Source: Muribaculaceae bacterium (GTDB taxonomy: Bacteria; Bacteroidota; Bacteroidia; Bacteroidales; Muribaculaceae). Taken from it: DNA of 58,877 nucleotides. Below, piece after piece: positions 8,521 to 17,143 of this stretch (within the stretch, counting starts at the first letter, position 1; every line of letters begins with the position of its first letter). The DNA is taken from positions 1-58,877 of the forward strand of contig JAFYYI010000029.1 in NCBI GenBank assembly GCA_017557665.1, read 5' to 3'. The notes under the pieces are model-generated. The model was given only the letters and a program-made list of their open reading frames with translations, did not search any database and was not told the origin of the DNA. The translations under genes and the position numbers were made by a program.

Positions 8521-9735
8521 ATGAGAAGAAAACCACTGCTGATTGTCCTGTGTGCTATACTTCTGGGAATCAATGCCATGGCACAAGGAAACAACACCCG
8601 TATGGGTGGTGATGAGAACGATGACACCGAGTCGCTCGCTAAACGCATCTTCAATCTTGAGAAGAAGACCGATGCTTTCAACTTCCACATCAATTTTGCC
8701 TCGAGCCTGATGGCCGAAGACGCCAATCACGGCGAATGGGACAGTAAGTTCATCTGCCGAGACCTGCGCTTGGACATTAAGGGCGATATCACACCCAAGG
8801 TGTTTTACCGCATCCGTCACCGCTTTAACAGCAACCAGACGGCAAAAGGTCTGGACCGCTTCGCAAAGGCAACCGATATCATGATGGTGGGCTACCGTCC
8901 CAGCAGCAAGGTGGATATCGCCGCCGGCAAGCTGTGCCAAATCTGGGGCGGATTTGAGTACGACCAGAACCCCATGGAAATCTACCGCTATAGTGACCTG
9001 ATCGACATGATGGACATCTTCATGGCCGGTGCGATGGTAAGCTACCGCCCTGTGCCCACTCAGGAAGTCGCATTCCAGATAACCAACAGCTATAATGGCT
9101 CGTTCACCGAGGACCTCGGCGAAGACCCTCAGATTGTCACCAGCGACCTGCAGCAACCCGAGAAACTGAGCCGTAGCCGTGCCCCGTTCACTTACATTCT
9201 GAACTGGAACGGCAATTTCCTGCAGAACCAGCTGCAAACGCGCTGGGCATGGGGTATCCAGACGCAGGCCAAGCACAAGTACTCGCGCATGATCACGCTG
9301 GGCCAGCGGCTGAACCTGCCTAATTACCAGTTGTACTTCGACTACTTCGGCGAGTGGGATGATGTGGATCGTCTTCACTATGCCACCACCGACTTGCAGA
9401 ACTTGATTGCTCCGGGCTCAACCCATCTGGGCAAGGTGCACAGCCACACTTTCATCGCCAAGATGAACTGGCAGTTTGCCCCCAAGTGGAACCTGATGCT
9501 CAAAGGCACGTACGAGACGACAAGCATCGCCAAGATTGAGGACCTGCACAACTACCGCAAGTCTATCGGCTACTTGGGTAGCATCGAGTACTGGCCGATG
9601 CCCAAGAAACTGGACTTCAGGGTGTTCCTCGCCTATCTGGGGCACAAGTATGACTTCAACAAGGCGTGTGGTCTTGAGGACTACAACACCAACCGCGTGG
9701 AGCTTGGCTTCATGTACCGCATCAAGTGCTATTGA
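8521..9735 (+). CDS. OprO/OprP-like porin
   Basis: 404 aa from the ATG at 8521. The earlier in-frame ATG (8407) is rejected because a promoter lies between and because 8521 gives a clean signal peptide (MRRKPLLIVLCAILLGINAMAQ). The mature chain alternates polar and aromatic residues as an outer-membrane barrel should: DLRLDIKGDITPKVFYRIRH, AAGKLCQIWGGFEYDQNP and NRVELGFMYRIKCY at the C-terminus, which ends near an aromatic strand. This resembles the phosphate-selective porin O/P family; phosphate selectivity itself is not shown. It is a single-gene unit with its own promoter and a hairpin downstream. Confidence 0.8.
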   Translation: MRRKPLLIVLCAILLGINAMAQGNNTRMGGDENDDTESLAKRIFNLEKKTDAFNFHINFASSLMAEDANHGEWDSKFICRDLRLDIKGDITPKVFYRIRHRFNSNQTAKGLDRFAKATDIMMVGYRPSSKVDIAAGKLCQIWGGFEYDQNPMEIYRYSDLIDMMDIFMAGAMVSYRPVPTQEVAFQITNSYNGSFTEDLGEDPQIVTSDLQQPEKLSRSRAPFTYILNWNGNFLQNQLQTRWAWGIQTQAKHKYSRMITLGQRLNLPNYQLYFDYFGEWDDVDRLHYATTDLQNLIAPGSTHLGKVHSHTFIAKMNWQFAPKWNLMLKGTYETTSIAKIEDLHNYRKSIGYLGSIEYWPMPKKLDFRVFLAYLGHKYDFNKACGLEDYNTNRVELGFMYRIKCY

Positions 9736-9834
9736 GGCCAATCAATGACGGTGACTGTGCCGCCCACAAGACAAAGAGCCACGGCAAAACTGTGGCACAG
9801 AGAACACTGCCGAAACTACTGGCATTTGAAACAC

Positions 9835-9868
9835 AGACTGCCATTCCCGTTCATGGGGATGGCGGTCT
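9835..9868 (+). terminator. Hairpin after the porin gene
   Basis: AGACTGCCATTCCC pairs with GGGGATGGCGGTCT around a short loop. Only a weak T-rich tail (TCTTCATAT) follows, so termination efficiency is uncertain. Confidence 0.5.
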
Positions 9869-9909
9869 TCATATAAAAACAGGGATTTAATAATTATTTT
9901 GAGTTATTA

Positions 9910-9941
9910 TTTTATAATGTGGGGGATTTGGATTAATTTTG
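9910..9941 (+). promoter_or_regulatory. Promoter of the lplA-gcv operon
   Basis: TAATTTTG at 9934-9941 with a weak -33 match (TTTT, 9910-9913) 20 nt upstream, about 18 nt before the lplA start. No comparable box occurs before gcvT, so the whole cluster is probably read from here. Confidence 0.6.
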
Positions 9942-9959
9942 CAGTTACTTTAAAGAGAC

Positions 9960-10946
9960 ATGATGAAATACCTGAGTCTGCCTGACAACTCGACACGCAT
10001 TCTTCCGTTCTACCTAGCAATGGAGGAGTATGCTGCACGCATCATTGGAGAGGATGACATCTTCTTCATGTGGCAGGTGGAGCCGACAGTCATCTTCGGT
10101 CGCAATCAACTGATTGCCAATGAAGTGAACGTTGACTATTGCCGTGAGCACAGCATCGCCTTCTACCGCCGTCGCAGTGGTGGCGGTTGCGTGTATGCCG
10201 ATCAGGATAACATCATGTTCAGTTACATCACGCGCAGCGACGAGGTGCAGACGACATTCTCGCGTTACACAACCGCCGTTGCCGAGATGTTGTGCGGCCT
10301 TGGGCTTAACGCCAGCGCCAGTGACCGCAACGACGTGCTGATCGGCAGCCGCAAAGTGAGTGGAAACGCGTTCTATCACATTCCCGGCCGCAGCATCGTG
10401 CACGGCACCATGCTGTTTGACACCAACATGGAGCATATGCTCAATGCCATCACGCCATCGCGTGAGAAATTGACGAGCAAGGGCGTGGAGTCGGTACGCA
10501 ACCACATCACGATGTTGCGAGAGCACTTGTCGATGGACATTGAGGACTTCAAGGTCCACGTCCGTAAGACGTTGTGTGACGGTGAAATCCTGCTCAATGC
10601 CGACGACATTGCCGAGATAGAGCAGCTCACCCTACCCTATCTTGAGCCATCGTTCCTGTGGGGCAACGACCCCAGCTGCGAAGTCAAGCGCGGAGGGCGC
10701 ATCGAGGGTGTGGGCAGCCTTCACGTGAATGTTGAGCTCAAACACGACGCGATTCAGGACTTGCACCTGTCCGGCGATTTTCTGCCCTTGCGCAACGATG
10801 TTCGCGAGGTATTGCTCGACAAAGTGCGCGGCGCGAAACTCGAAGCCGATGATCTGCGTGCAGCCCTTACCGACTGTGACGCAGGCCAATGGATACTGAA
10901 CCTGACAAACGAACAATTGATAAAGCTGTTAGCTTTTAGCCATTAG
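9960..10946 (+). CDS. lplA: Lipoate-protein ligase A
   Basis: 328 aa. It activates free lipoate with ATP and attaches it to a lysine of lipoyl domains; the obvious target here is GcvH, encoded two genes downstream. The signature RRSGGGCVYADQDNIMFSY (near residue 70) and the lysine motif DVLIGSRKVSGNAFY are intact, and the C-terminal accessory domain is present, so this looks like a full-length LplA. The ATG at 9960 is followed at once by a second ATG (9963); either could be used. A 69-nt AT-rich gap separates it from gcvT. Its place at the head of the operon suggests lipoylation is supplied together with the enzyme complex. Confidence 0.93.
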   Translation: MMKYLSLPDNSTRILPFYLAMEEYAARIIGEDDIFFMWQVEPTVIFGRNQLIANEVNVDYCREHSIAFYRRRSGGGCVYADQDNIMFSYITRSDEVQTTFSRYTTAVAEMLCGLGLNASASDRNDVLIGSRKVSGNAFYHIPGRSIVHGTMLFDTNMEHMLNAITPSREKLTSKGVESVRNHITMLREHLSMDIEDFKVHVRKTLCDGEILLNADDIAEIEQLTLPYLEPSFLWGNDPSCEVKRGGRIEGVGSLHVNVELKHDAIQDLHLSGDFLPLRNDVREVLLDKVRGAKLEADDLRAALTDCDAGQWILNLTNEQLIKLLAFSH

Positions 10947-11015
10947 CTATCAGATTTTCAGAAACTAAAAAACATTAGAACTTATATATTAACCAATTAA
11001 AAACCATTTTAAACC

Positions 11016-12113
11016 GTGACTGAAGAAATCAAAGTTACCTGTCTTCATGACAGACACGTAGCGCAAGGCGCTCTCATGTCCCCCTTTGCTGGTTACGACA
11101 TGCCCATCCAGTATGTAGATATCACCACCGAGCACAATGCCGTGCGCCAGAAGGTGGGTGTTTTTGACGTGTCTCACATGGGCGAGGTGGAGATCACCGG
11201 CCCCGATGCCGCCAAGTTCACCAACTACATCTTTACCAACGACATCAACGCCATCAAGGCCGGTCAGATTCTGTACGGCATGATGCTGTACCCCGACGGC
11301 GGCACTGTTGACGACCTGCTGGTTTACCGTGTTGACGACAACGACTACTTCCTGGTCATCAACGCTGCCAACATCGACAAGGACGTGGCATGGATCATGG
11401 AACAGGCCAAGAACTTCGACGTGAAGGTTGACCACCAGAGTGAACTGTACGGCCAGATCGCCGTTCAGGGTCCCGATGCCGAGAAGACCATGGGCGAAGT
11501 GCTGAGCATTGACGCTACCGACCTGACGTTCTATACTTTCAAGAAAATGGAATATGACGGCAAGACCATCATCGTTAGCCGCACCGGTTACACCGGCGAG
11601 GACGGCTTTGAGGTATATGCCGACCCCGCTATCATCTGCAAGATGTGGGATATGCTCATGGAAGCCGGCGTGCAGGCCTGTGGTCTGGGATGCCGCGACA
11701 CCCTGCGCTTTGAGGCTGGACTGCCCCTGTATGGCGACGAGCTGACCCCTGAAATTTCACCTATCGCTGCCACCTTCGGCATGTTCGTGAAACTCGACAA
11801 GGAAGGCGGCTTCATCGGCCGCGATGCGTGCGCCCAGCAGAAGGCTGAAGGCACCCCCAAGAAACTGGTGGGCCTGGAGCTTGAAGGCAAGGCTATTCCT
11901 CGCCATGGCTATGAGGTGCTCGACGGCGAGAACGTGGTTGGTTACATCACCACCGGCTATCACAGCATCACGCTGGACAAGAGCGTAGCCTTCGCACTGG
12001 TTGACCGCGCCGTGGGCGCCCTGGGTAACACGCTGAACGTGCGCATCCGCAAGAAAGTGTTCCCCGCCACCGTTGTGAAGAAACGTTTCTATACACCCAA
12101 TTACAAGAAATAA
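11016..12113 (+). CDS. gcvT: Glycine cleavage system T protein (aminomethyltransferase)
   Basis: 365 aa, normal length. It takes the aminomethyl group from lipoylated GcvH and transfers the carbon to tetrahydrofolate, releasing ammonia. The start is GTG at 11016: alignment of the early sequence (LHDRHVAQGALMSPFAGYDMPIQY) with the usual T-protein N-terminus leaves no room for a later start, and no ATG lies nearby upstream. Conserved elements seen are FDVSHMGEVEITGPDA, SRTGYTGEDGFEVY (folate-site region), CGLGCRDTLRFEAGLPLYG and the C-terminal barrel. It is the second gene of the operon, 69 nt after lplA and 66 nt before gcvH. Confidence 0.96.
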   Translation: MTEEIKVTCLHDRHVAQGALMSPFAGYDMPIQYVDITTEHNAVRQKVGVFDVSHMGEVEITGPDAAKFTNYIFTNDINAIKAGQILYGMMLYPDGGTVDDLLVYRVDDNDYFLVINAANIDKDVAWIMEQAKNFDVKVDHQSELYGQIAVQGPDAEKTMGEVLSIDATDLTFYTFKKMEYDGKTIIVSRTGYTGEDGFEVYADPAIICKMWDMLMEAGVQACGLGCRDTLRFEAGLPLYGDELTPEISPIAATFGMFVKLDKEGGFIGRDACAQQKAEGTPKKLVGLELEGKAIPRHGYEVLDGENVVGYITTGYHSITLDKSVAFALVDRAVGALGNTLNVRIRKKVFPATVVKKRFYTPNYKK

Positions 12114-12179
12114 GGCTTTAGGTTTTTGGATATAACTTTTTAGACAACAAAATATTAACTAATTAATTTTATAGCAACA

Positions 12180-12560
12180 ATGAGTAAGATTATCGACGGA
12201 CTCTATTACAGCGAGTCACATGAGTATGTAAAGGTAGAAGGCGACTTCGGTTTTATTGGTATCACCGACTTTGCACAGCACGAGCTGGGCAACGTGGTTT
12301 ATGTTGACATGCCCGAGGTTGACGATGAGGTAACCGCAGGTGAAGAGTTTGGCGCTGTTGAGAGCGTGAAGGCTGCCAGCGACCTGATGTCTCCCGTCAG
12401 CGGCACTGTTGTCGAGGTTAACGAAGCCCTCGAGGACGAGCCCGGCCTGATCAACAAGGATGCCTTTGAGAACTGGATCATCAAGGTTGAGTTGAGCGAC
12501 AAGAGCGAGCTCGACAGCCTGATGGATGCCGCCGCCTACAAAGACATGATCGGCGAGTAA
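12180..12560 (+). CDS. gcvH: Glycine cleavage system H protein (lipoyl carrier)
   Basis: 126 aa, normal length. It carries the aminomethyl intermediate on a lipoyl arm between the P, T and L proteins. The lipoylated lysine is Lys64 in GAVESVKAASDL, with the preceding Glu61 and the downstream SPVSGTVVEVNEAL strand typical of the family. The N-terminal HEYVKVEGDFGFIGITDFAQHELG block is intact. A strong hairpin with a T tail follows at 12584-12619, before gcvPA; it could limit read-through and make H more abundant than P, which matches the excess of H protein known in this complex. That last step is inference. Confidence 0.97.
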   Translation: MSKIIDGLYYSESHEYVKVEGDFGFIGITDFAQHELGNVVYVDMPEVDDEVTAGEEFGAVESVKAASDLMSPVSGTVVEVNEALEDEPGLINKDAFENWIIKVELSDKSELDSLMDAAAYKDMIGE

Positions 12561-12583
12561 TTAAAGAATTGAAAAAAGGCAAT

Positions 12584-12619
12584 AAAGTCCTTAAGGACCT
12601 TAACGACCTTAAGGACTTT
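12584..12619 (+). terminator. Intra-operon hairpin between gcvH and gcvPA
   Basis: A perfect 13-bp stem (AAAGTCCTTAAGG, 12584-12596, with CCTTAAGGACTTT, 12607-12619), a 10-nt loop, then TTAAAACTTT. It reads as a partial terminator or mRNA-stability element inside the operon. Confidence 0.65.
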
Positions 12620-12653
12620 TAAAACTTTAAAAACAAAAACCGTCTATTAATCA

Positions 12654-14000
12654 ATGAGTTATAAATTTTTTCCGCACACCGACGAGGAGATGAAGGCCAT
12701 GCTGAGCACGGCTGGAGTCAAATCGCTGGACGACCTCTATCAGGATGTGCCCCAGGAACTCCAACTCAAAAAAGAGTATGAGCTTCCCGAGGCCATGAGC
12801 GAGATTGAAGTGCGCCGCTTCTTTGACGAGCTGGGCATGGGCAACATCACCATGCGCACCTTCCTGGGTGCTGGTTACTATGACCACTACAGCCCCGCCG
12901 TCGTTCAAGACATCTTGAAGCGCAGCGAGTTCCTCACCGCCTACACACCCTACCAGGCCGAGATTTCGCAGGGAACCCTGCAATACATCTTTGAATACCA
13001 GAGCATGATGGCCGAGTTGACCGGCATGGAAGTGTCTAACGCCTCCATGTATGACGGCACGACGGCTACTGCCGAGGCCATGATGATGGCTGTCTCCAAC
13101 GCCAAGAAGCGCAAACGCGTTCTGGTGAGCGAGACCATCAGCCCCTATGTGCTGCGCGTGGTGAAGACCTACGCCAAGTACCAGGGCATCCAGATTGACA
13201 TGATTCCCGCCAAGGGTGGCGTGATGGATCATGAGGCCCTTAAGGTGGAACTGGAGAAGGATGATGTGGCCGGCGTTATCGTTGCCACGCCCAACTTCTA
13301 CGGTATCCTCGAGGACTACACCGGTGTTGCCGACATGTGCCACGAACACAAGGCATTGTTGATCATGCACTGCGTGGCCACCGCATTGAGCGTTGTCAAG
13401 TCGCCCGCCGAGTGGGGTGCCGACATCGCAGTGGGTGACGGCCAGAGTCTGGGTATCCCCCTGAACTATGGCGGTCCCTATGTGGGTTTCCTGTGCACGA
13501 CCAAGAAACTGATCCGCAAGATGCCGGGCCGCATCGTTGGTGCCACCAAGGATGCCGATGGCAAGCGTGCCTTCGTCCTCACCCTGCAAGCCCGCGAGCA
13601 GCACATCCGCCGCGAGAAGGCGACCAGCAATATCTGCTCCAACCAGAGCCTGATGGCGCTGTATGTGACCATCTACATGGGTCTGATGGGTGCCAAGGGC
13701 CTGAAGGAGGTGAACTCCATCAGCTACAGCAACGCCCACTACCTGGCCGAGAGCCTGGTGAAGACGGGTCTGTTCGAGATGGCTTATCCCGACAAGCCCT
13801 TCCTCAACGAGTTTGCCGTGAAGACCAAGCTCAATATTGACGAATTGCAGGAATACTGCAACGAGGAGTACCTGCAGTGCGGTCTCAAGATTGCCGACGA
13901 CACTCTGCTGATCGCCGTGACCGAGACCTACAGCCGCGAGGATTGTGACGACCTTGTTGACGCATGTGTAACCTTTAACGAAGAAAAGGAGGGCAAGTAA
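12654..14000 (+). CDS. gcvPA: Glycine dehydrogenase (decarboxylating) subunit 1
   Basis: 448 aa, the N-terminal half of the split P protein. With GcvPB it forms the PLP enzyme that decarboxylates glycine and loads the aminomethyl group onto GcvH. Family features include FLGAGYYDHYSPAVVQ, TPYQAEISQGTLQYIFEYQSMMAELTGMEVSNASMYDG and GGPYVGFLCTTKKLIRKMPGRIVG. This subunit lacks the PLP lysine, which is on GcvPB, as expected for the two-subunit type. The gap to gcvPB is 3 nt. The high GC at codon third positions creates a long open frame on the opposite strand, which is not a gene. Confidence 0.97.
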   Translation: MSYKFFPHTDEEMKAMLSTAGVKSLDDLYQDVPQELQLKKEYELPEAMSEIEVRRFFDELGMGNITMRTFLGAGYYDHYSPAVVQDILKRSEFLTAYTPYQAEISQGTLQYIFEYQSMMAELTGMEVSNASMYDGTTATAEAMMMAVSNAKKRKRVLVSETISPYVLRVVKTYAKYQGIQIDMIPAKGGVMDHEALKVELEKDDVAGVIVATPNFYGILEDYTGVADMCHEHKALLIMHCVATALSVVKSPAEWGADIAVGDGQSLGIPLNYGGPYVGFLCTTKKLIRKMPGRIVGATKDADGKRAFVLTLQAREQHIRREKATSNICSNQSLMALYVTIYMGLMGAKGLKEVNSISYSNAHYLAESLVKTGLFEMAYPDKPFLNEFAVKTKLNIDELQEYCNEEYLQCGLKIADDTLLIAVTETYSREDCDDLVDACVTFNEEKEGK

Positions 14001-14003
14001 GTT

Positions 14004-15497
14004 ATGAATAACACTTTTTACGGTAAACTCATTTTTGAGTTGTCACAGAATGGCCGTCAGGGTTATTCCCTGCCCGAAAACAGGTGTGCCGAGTACAAGA
14101 TGAGCGACCTGCCCAAGGAGCTGATGCGTGAGAACACGCCCCTGCTGCCTGAGGTTGACGAGCTGAGCGTTGTGCGCCACTACACCAACATGAGTAACAA
14201 CAACTTCGGTGTGGACACGGGCTTCTATCCCCTGGGTTCCTGCACGATGAAGTATAACCCCAAGATCAACGAGGAAATCGCCGCCCACCGCGAGTTCACG
14301 GGCTTGCACCCACTGCAGAACCCCGATACCACTCAGGGTGCCCTCGCCGTTTACTACTTCCTGCAGACCAGCCTGGCCGAGATTTCCGGACTAAAGGAGT
14401 TCACACTGAACCCGTTTGCCGGAGCACATGGCGAGTTGACCGGTCTGATGATTATGCGCGGTTACCACCTGGAGCGTGGCGACGTGAAGCGCACCAAGGT
14501 CATCATCCCCGACAGCGCTCACGGCACCAACCCTGCCAGCTCGGCCGTCTGTGGCCTTGACGTTGTGGTTGTGAAGAGTCGTCCCGACGGCACCGTCGAT
14601 GTTGACGACCTGCGTCCCTTGCTCGACGACACCATCGCCGGCATGATGATGACCAACCCCAACACGCTGGGTATCTTTGAGCACAACATCGGTGAAATCG
14701 CCAAGGCTGTTCACGATTGCGGCGGCTTGATGTACTACGACGGCGCCAACCTGAACCCCATGCTGGGTAAGGTGCGTCCCGGTGACATCGGCTTCGACAT
14801 CATGCACATCAACCTGCACAAGACCTTCTCGACGCCTCACGGCGGTGGTGGTCCCGGCAGTGGTCCCGTCGGCGTGCGTGAGGGTCTGGAGCACCTGCTC
14901 CCCAACCCCCGTGTCGTGAAAATCGAGGAAGAGGATTACGATTACTTCAAGCTCGAGTGCAGTGACAAGTCCATCGGCAGCATCAGCGGTCATCTGGGCA
15001 ACTTCGGCGTGATGATGCGCGCCCTGGCCTATATCCTGACCCTGGGCCGCGACCAGCTCAAGTGGGTCGGTCCGCTGGCAACCCTCAACGCCAACTACAT
15101 CAAGGAGTCGTTGAAGGACGTTTATGAACTGCCCATCGGCGGCGTTTGCAAGCATGAGTTCGTTTATGACGGCTTGAAGGACAAGTCCACCGGCGTCACC
15201 ACGCTTGACGTGGCCAAGCGCCTGCTGGACTACGGTTTCCATGCTCCCACCATCTACTTCCCCCTGCTGTTCCATGAGGCTCTGATGGTAGAGCCTACCG
15301 AGAACGAGAGCAAGCAGACCCTGGACGAATTCATCCGCATCATGCGCGTGATTGCCCAGGAGGCCAAGGATGATCCCGAGATGGTGAAGACCGCACCTCA
15401 CAACACGCCCGTTCGTCGTCTCGACGACACCCAGGCCGCTTTGCACCCCATCGTGACCTGGCGCGAGCTTGTTGCCGATAGTCAAGCTGCTGAATAA
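14004..15497 (+). CDS. gcvPB: Glycine dehydrogenase (decarboxylating) subunit 2
   Basis: 497 aa, the C-terminal half of the split P protein, carrying the PLP-binding lysine (Lys273 in INLHKTFSTPHGGGGPG). Also seen are FYPLGSCTMKYNPKINE, PDSAHGTNPASSAVCGLDVV and the Asp that holds the pyridine nitrogen in MYYDGANLNPM. It follows gcvPA after 3 nt, so the two subunits should be made in equal amounts. A 17-bp perfect inverted repeat sits between this gene and lpd. Confidence 0.97.
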   Translation: MNNTFYGKLIFELSQNGRQGYSLPENRCAEYKMSDLPKELMRENTPLLPEVDELSVVRHYTNMSNNNFGVDTGFYPLGSCTMKYNPKINEEIAAHREFTGLHPLQNPDTTQGALAVYYFLQTSLAEISGLKEFTLNPFAGAHGELTGLMIMRGYHLERGDVKRTKVIIPDSAHGTNPASSAVCGLDVVVVKSRPDGTVDVDDLRPLLDDTIAGMMMTNPNTLGIFEHNIGEIAKAVHDCGGLMYYDGANLNPMLGKVRPGDIGFDIMHINLHKTFSTPHGGGGPGSGPVGVREGLEHLLPNPRVVKIEEEDYDYFKLECSDKSIGSISGHLGNFGVMMRALAYILTLGRDQLKWVGPLATLNANYIKESLKDVYELPIGGVCKHEFVYDGLKDKSTGVTTLDVAKRLLDYGFHAPTIYFPLLFHEALMVEPTENESKQTLDEFIRIMRVIAQEAKDDPEMVKTAPHNTPVRRLDDTQAALHPIVTWRELVADSQAAE

Positions 15498-15511
15498 TCA
15501 GCAACTTTCCT

Positions 15512-15583
15512 GATTAGTGATTAGAGATGAGTGATTAGCGAGGTAATACCTCCTGCCAATCAACTAATCTCTAATCACTAATC
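15512..15583 (+). repeat. GATTAG-rich inverted repeat between gcvPB and lpd
   Basis: GATTAGTGATTAGAGAT (15512-15528) is perfectly complementary to ATCTCTAATCACTAATC (15567-15583). The loop holds a further GATTAG and a 5-bp hairpin GAGGT/ACCTC (15540-15552). There is no T run. Further GATTAG-type units continue to 15600 and recur at 19211-19233 and 40768-40790. Confidence 0.8.
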
Positions 15584-15615
15584 TCTAATCGTTAATCACA
15601 AATCTTTTATCTAGT

Positions 15616-16953
15616 ATGTTTGACATTATTATAATAGGTGCAGGTCCTGGCGGATACGAGACCGCTGCCGACGCTGCCGCACACGGCCTGACCGTCGCCA
15701 TCGTTGAACGCGACCAGATGGGCGGCACCTGCCTAAACCGCGGTTGCATCCCCACCAAGGCCTTGTGCCGCAACGCTGAAGTCATTAACCTGATGCGCGA
15801 AGCCGAGGTGTGGGGCGTGAAGACCGGTGACATGGCCTTTGACTATGCGCCCGTGTTTGAGCGCAAAGAGGCTGTCGTCAAGCAGTTGCGCGAAGGCGTG
15901 GAGATGCTCATGGGTGCTCCTGGCATCACCGCCATCAAGGGCGAAGCCTGCCTGAAGGACGCCAATACCGTCGTTGTCAACGGTGAGGAATACAGTGCCA
16001 AGAACATCATCATCGCCACTGGCTCAGCACCTCGTGGCCTGCCCATCGAGGGCGCCGACCTGGCTATGACCAGCGATGACATTCTGGCGATGGAGACGCT
16101 GCCCAAGAGCCTGTGCATCGTGGGTGGTGGCGTCATCGGCATGGAGTTTGCCGCTGTGTTCAGCACTTTTGGCGTCGAAGTCACCGTTATTGAGTATTGC
16201 AAGGAAATCCTGCCTCCGTTCGACAAGGATGTGGCCAAACGCCTGAAGACCGTCCTGAGCAAGCGTGGCATCAAGATCATTACCAGCGCTGCTGTCAACG
16301 GCATCACGCAGGGTGAGGACGGCATGACCGTTACCTACGAGCTCAAGGGCAAACCCCAGAGCGTGACCTGTGAGAAGGTGCTCATGTCGGTCGGCCGTCA
16401 GCCCGTGCTGCCGCAGGGTTTTGACGCTGTTGGCGTTACCGTGGGCCGCCGCGGCATCGAGGTGGACGACAACATGATGACCAACGTGCCCGGCGTTTAC
16501 GCCATCGGTGACGTGAACGGTCGCATGATGCTAGCCCATGCCGCCAGCGCACAGGGACAGCGTGCCTTGCATGCCATCCTGGGCAAGGCCGATGACATTA
16601 AACTCGATATCGTGCCCAGCGCCGTGTTCACCGTGCCCGAATTGGCCATGGTTGGCCTCACCGAGGAGCAGTGTGCCGAGAAGGGTCTTGACGTGACCGT
16701 GAAGAAGTCTTTCTTCCGCAGTAATGGCAAGGCTGTCGCCATGAATGAGACCGACGGCCTGTTGAAGATGATTGTCGACAACACGACGCGCCAGATTGTG
16801 GGCTGCCACATCTGCGGTGCCCATGCTGCCGACCTCATCCAGGAAGTGGTCACCGCCATGAATGCCGGTGCTACCGTTGACCTGCTGGCCCGCAGTATCC
16901 ACGGCCACCCCACCCTGAGTGAGGTGATGCTGACCGCCGCCAGACAGTTCTGA
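15616..16953 (+). CDS. lpd: Dihydrolipoamide dehydrogenase
   Basis: 445 aa. This FAD flavoprotein re-oxidises the dihydrolipoyl arm of GcvH and passes electrons to NAD+. The redox disulfide is Cys39/Cys44 in GGTCLNRGCIPTKAL. The FAD site is IIIGAGPGGYETA at the N-terminus; the NAD site is VGGGVIGMEFAAVFSTFG; the second FAD motif is GVYAIGDVNGRMMLAHAAS; the catalytic base pair HxxxxE is in HGHPTLSE at the C-terminus. It closes the gcv operon and is probably the dedicated L protein, although it could also serve 2-oxoacid dehydrogenases elsewhere in the genome. Confidence 0.96.
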   Translation: MFDIIIIGAGPGGYETAADAAAHGLTVAIVERDQMGGTCLNRGCIPTKALCRNAEVINLMREAEVWGVKTGDMAFDYAPVFERKEAVVKQLREGVEMLMGAPGITAIKGEACLKDANTVVVNGEEYSAKNIIIATGSAPRGLPIEGADLAMTSDDILAMETLPKSLCIVGGGVIGMEFAAVFSTFGVEVTVIEYCKEILPPFDKDVAKRLKTVLSKRGIKIITSAAVNGITQGEDGMTVTYELKGKPQSVTCEKVLMSVGRQPVLPQGFDAVGVTVGRRGIEVDDNMMTNVPGVYAIGDVNGRMMLAHAASAQGQRALHAILGKADDIKLDIVPSAVFTVPELAMVGLTEEQCAEKGLDVTVKKSFFRSNGKAVAMNETDGLLKMIVDNTTRQIVGCHICGAHAADLIQEVVTAMNAGATVDLLARSIHGHPTLSEVMLTAARQF

Positions 16954-16994
16954 CCTTCTCATGCAAGCCACAGGCTTGCAATACAACACAACGA

Positions 16995-17028
16995 CACGCC
17001 ACTCGCAATAAACAAAGCGGGTGGCGTG
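16995..17028 (+). terminator. Hairpin after lpd
   Basis: CACGCCACTCGC pairs with GCGGGTGGCGTG (one G-T pair) around a 10-nt loop. The tail CCATTATG is not T-rich, so this may be a stability hairpin rather than a strong terminator. Confidence 0.45.
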
Positions 17029-17110
17029 CCATTATGTCACAGAAGAGGGCATTAAGACAAGGTGGCTAAAAATAGTCATAACTGAAAACGGAGAACTGAA
17101 AAGTTTTTTG

Positions 17111-17118
17111 TATCTTTG
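17111..17118 (+). promoter_or_regulatory. -7 box upstream of uvrB
   Basis: TATCTTTG about 26 nt before the ATG. No clear TTTG is found at the -33 distance, so this is a half-supported promoter. Confidence 0.45.
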
Positions 17119-17143
17119 TGGTTTGGAGTAAAAGAAATGAACG

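Noticed and set aside
12651..15485. Two open frames of ~360 codons on the minus strand over gcvPA and gcvPB
   Set aside because: They are mirror frames caused by GC-rich third positions of the plus-strand genes; their translations are His/Val/Gly-rich without domains, while the gcv proteins are unmistakable.
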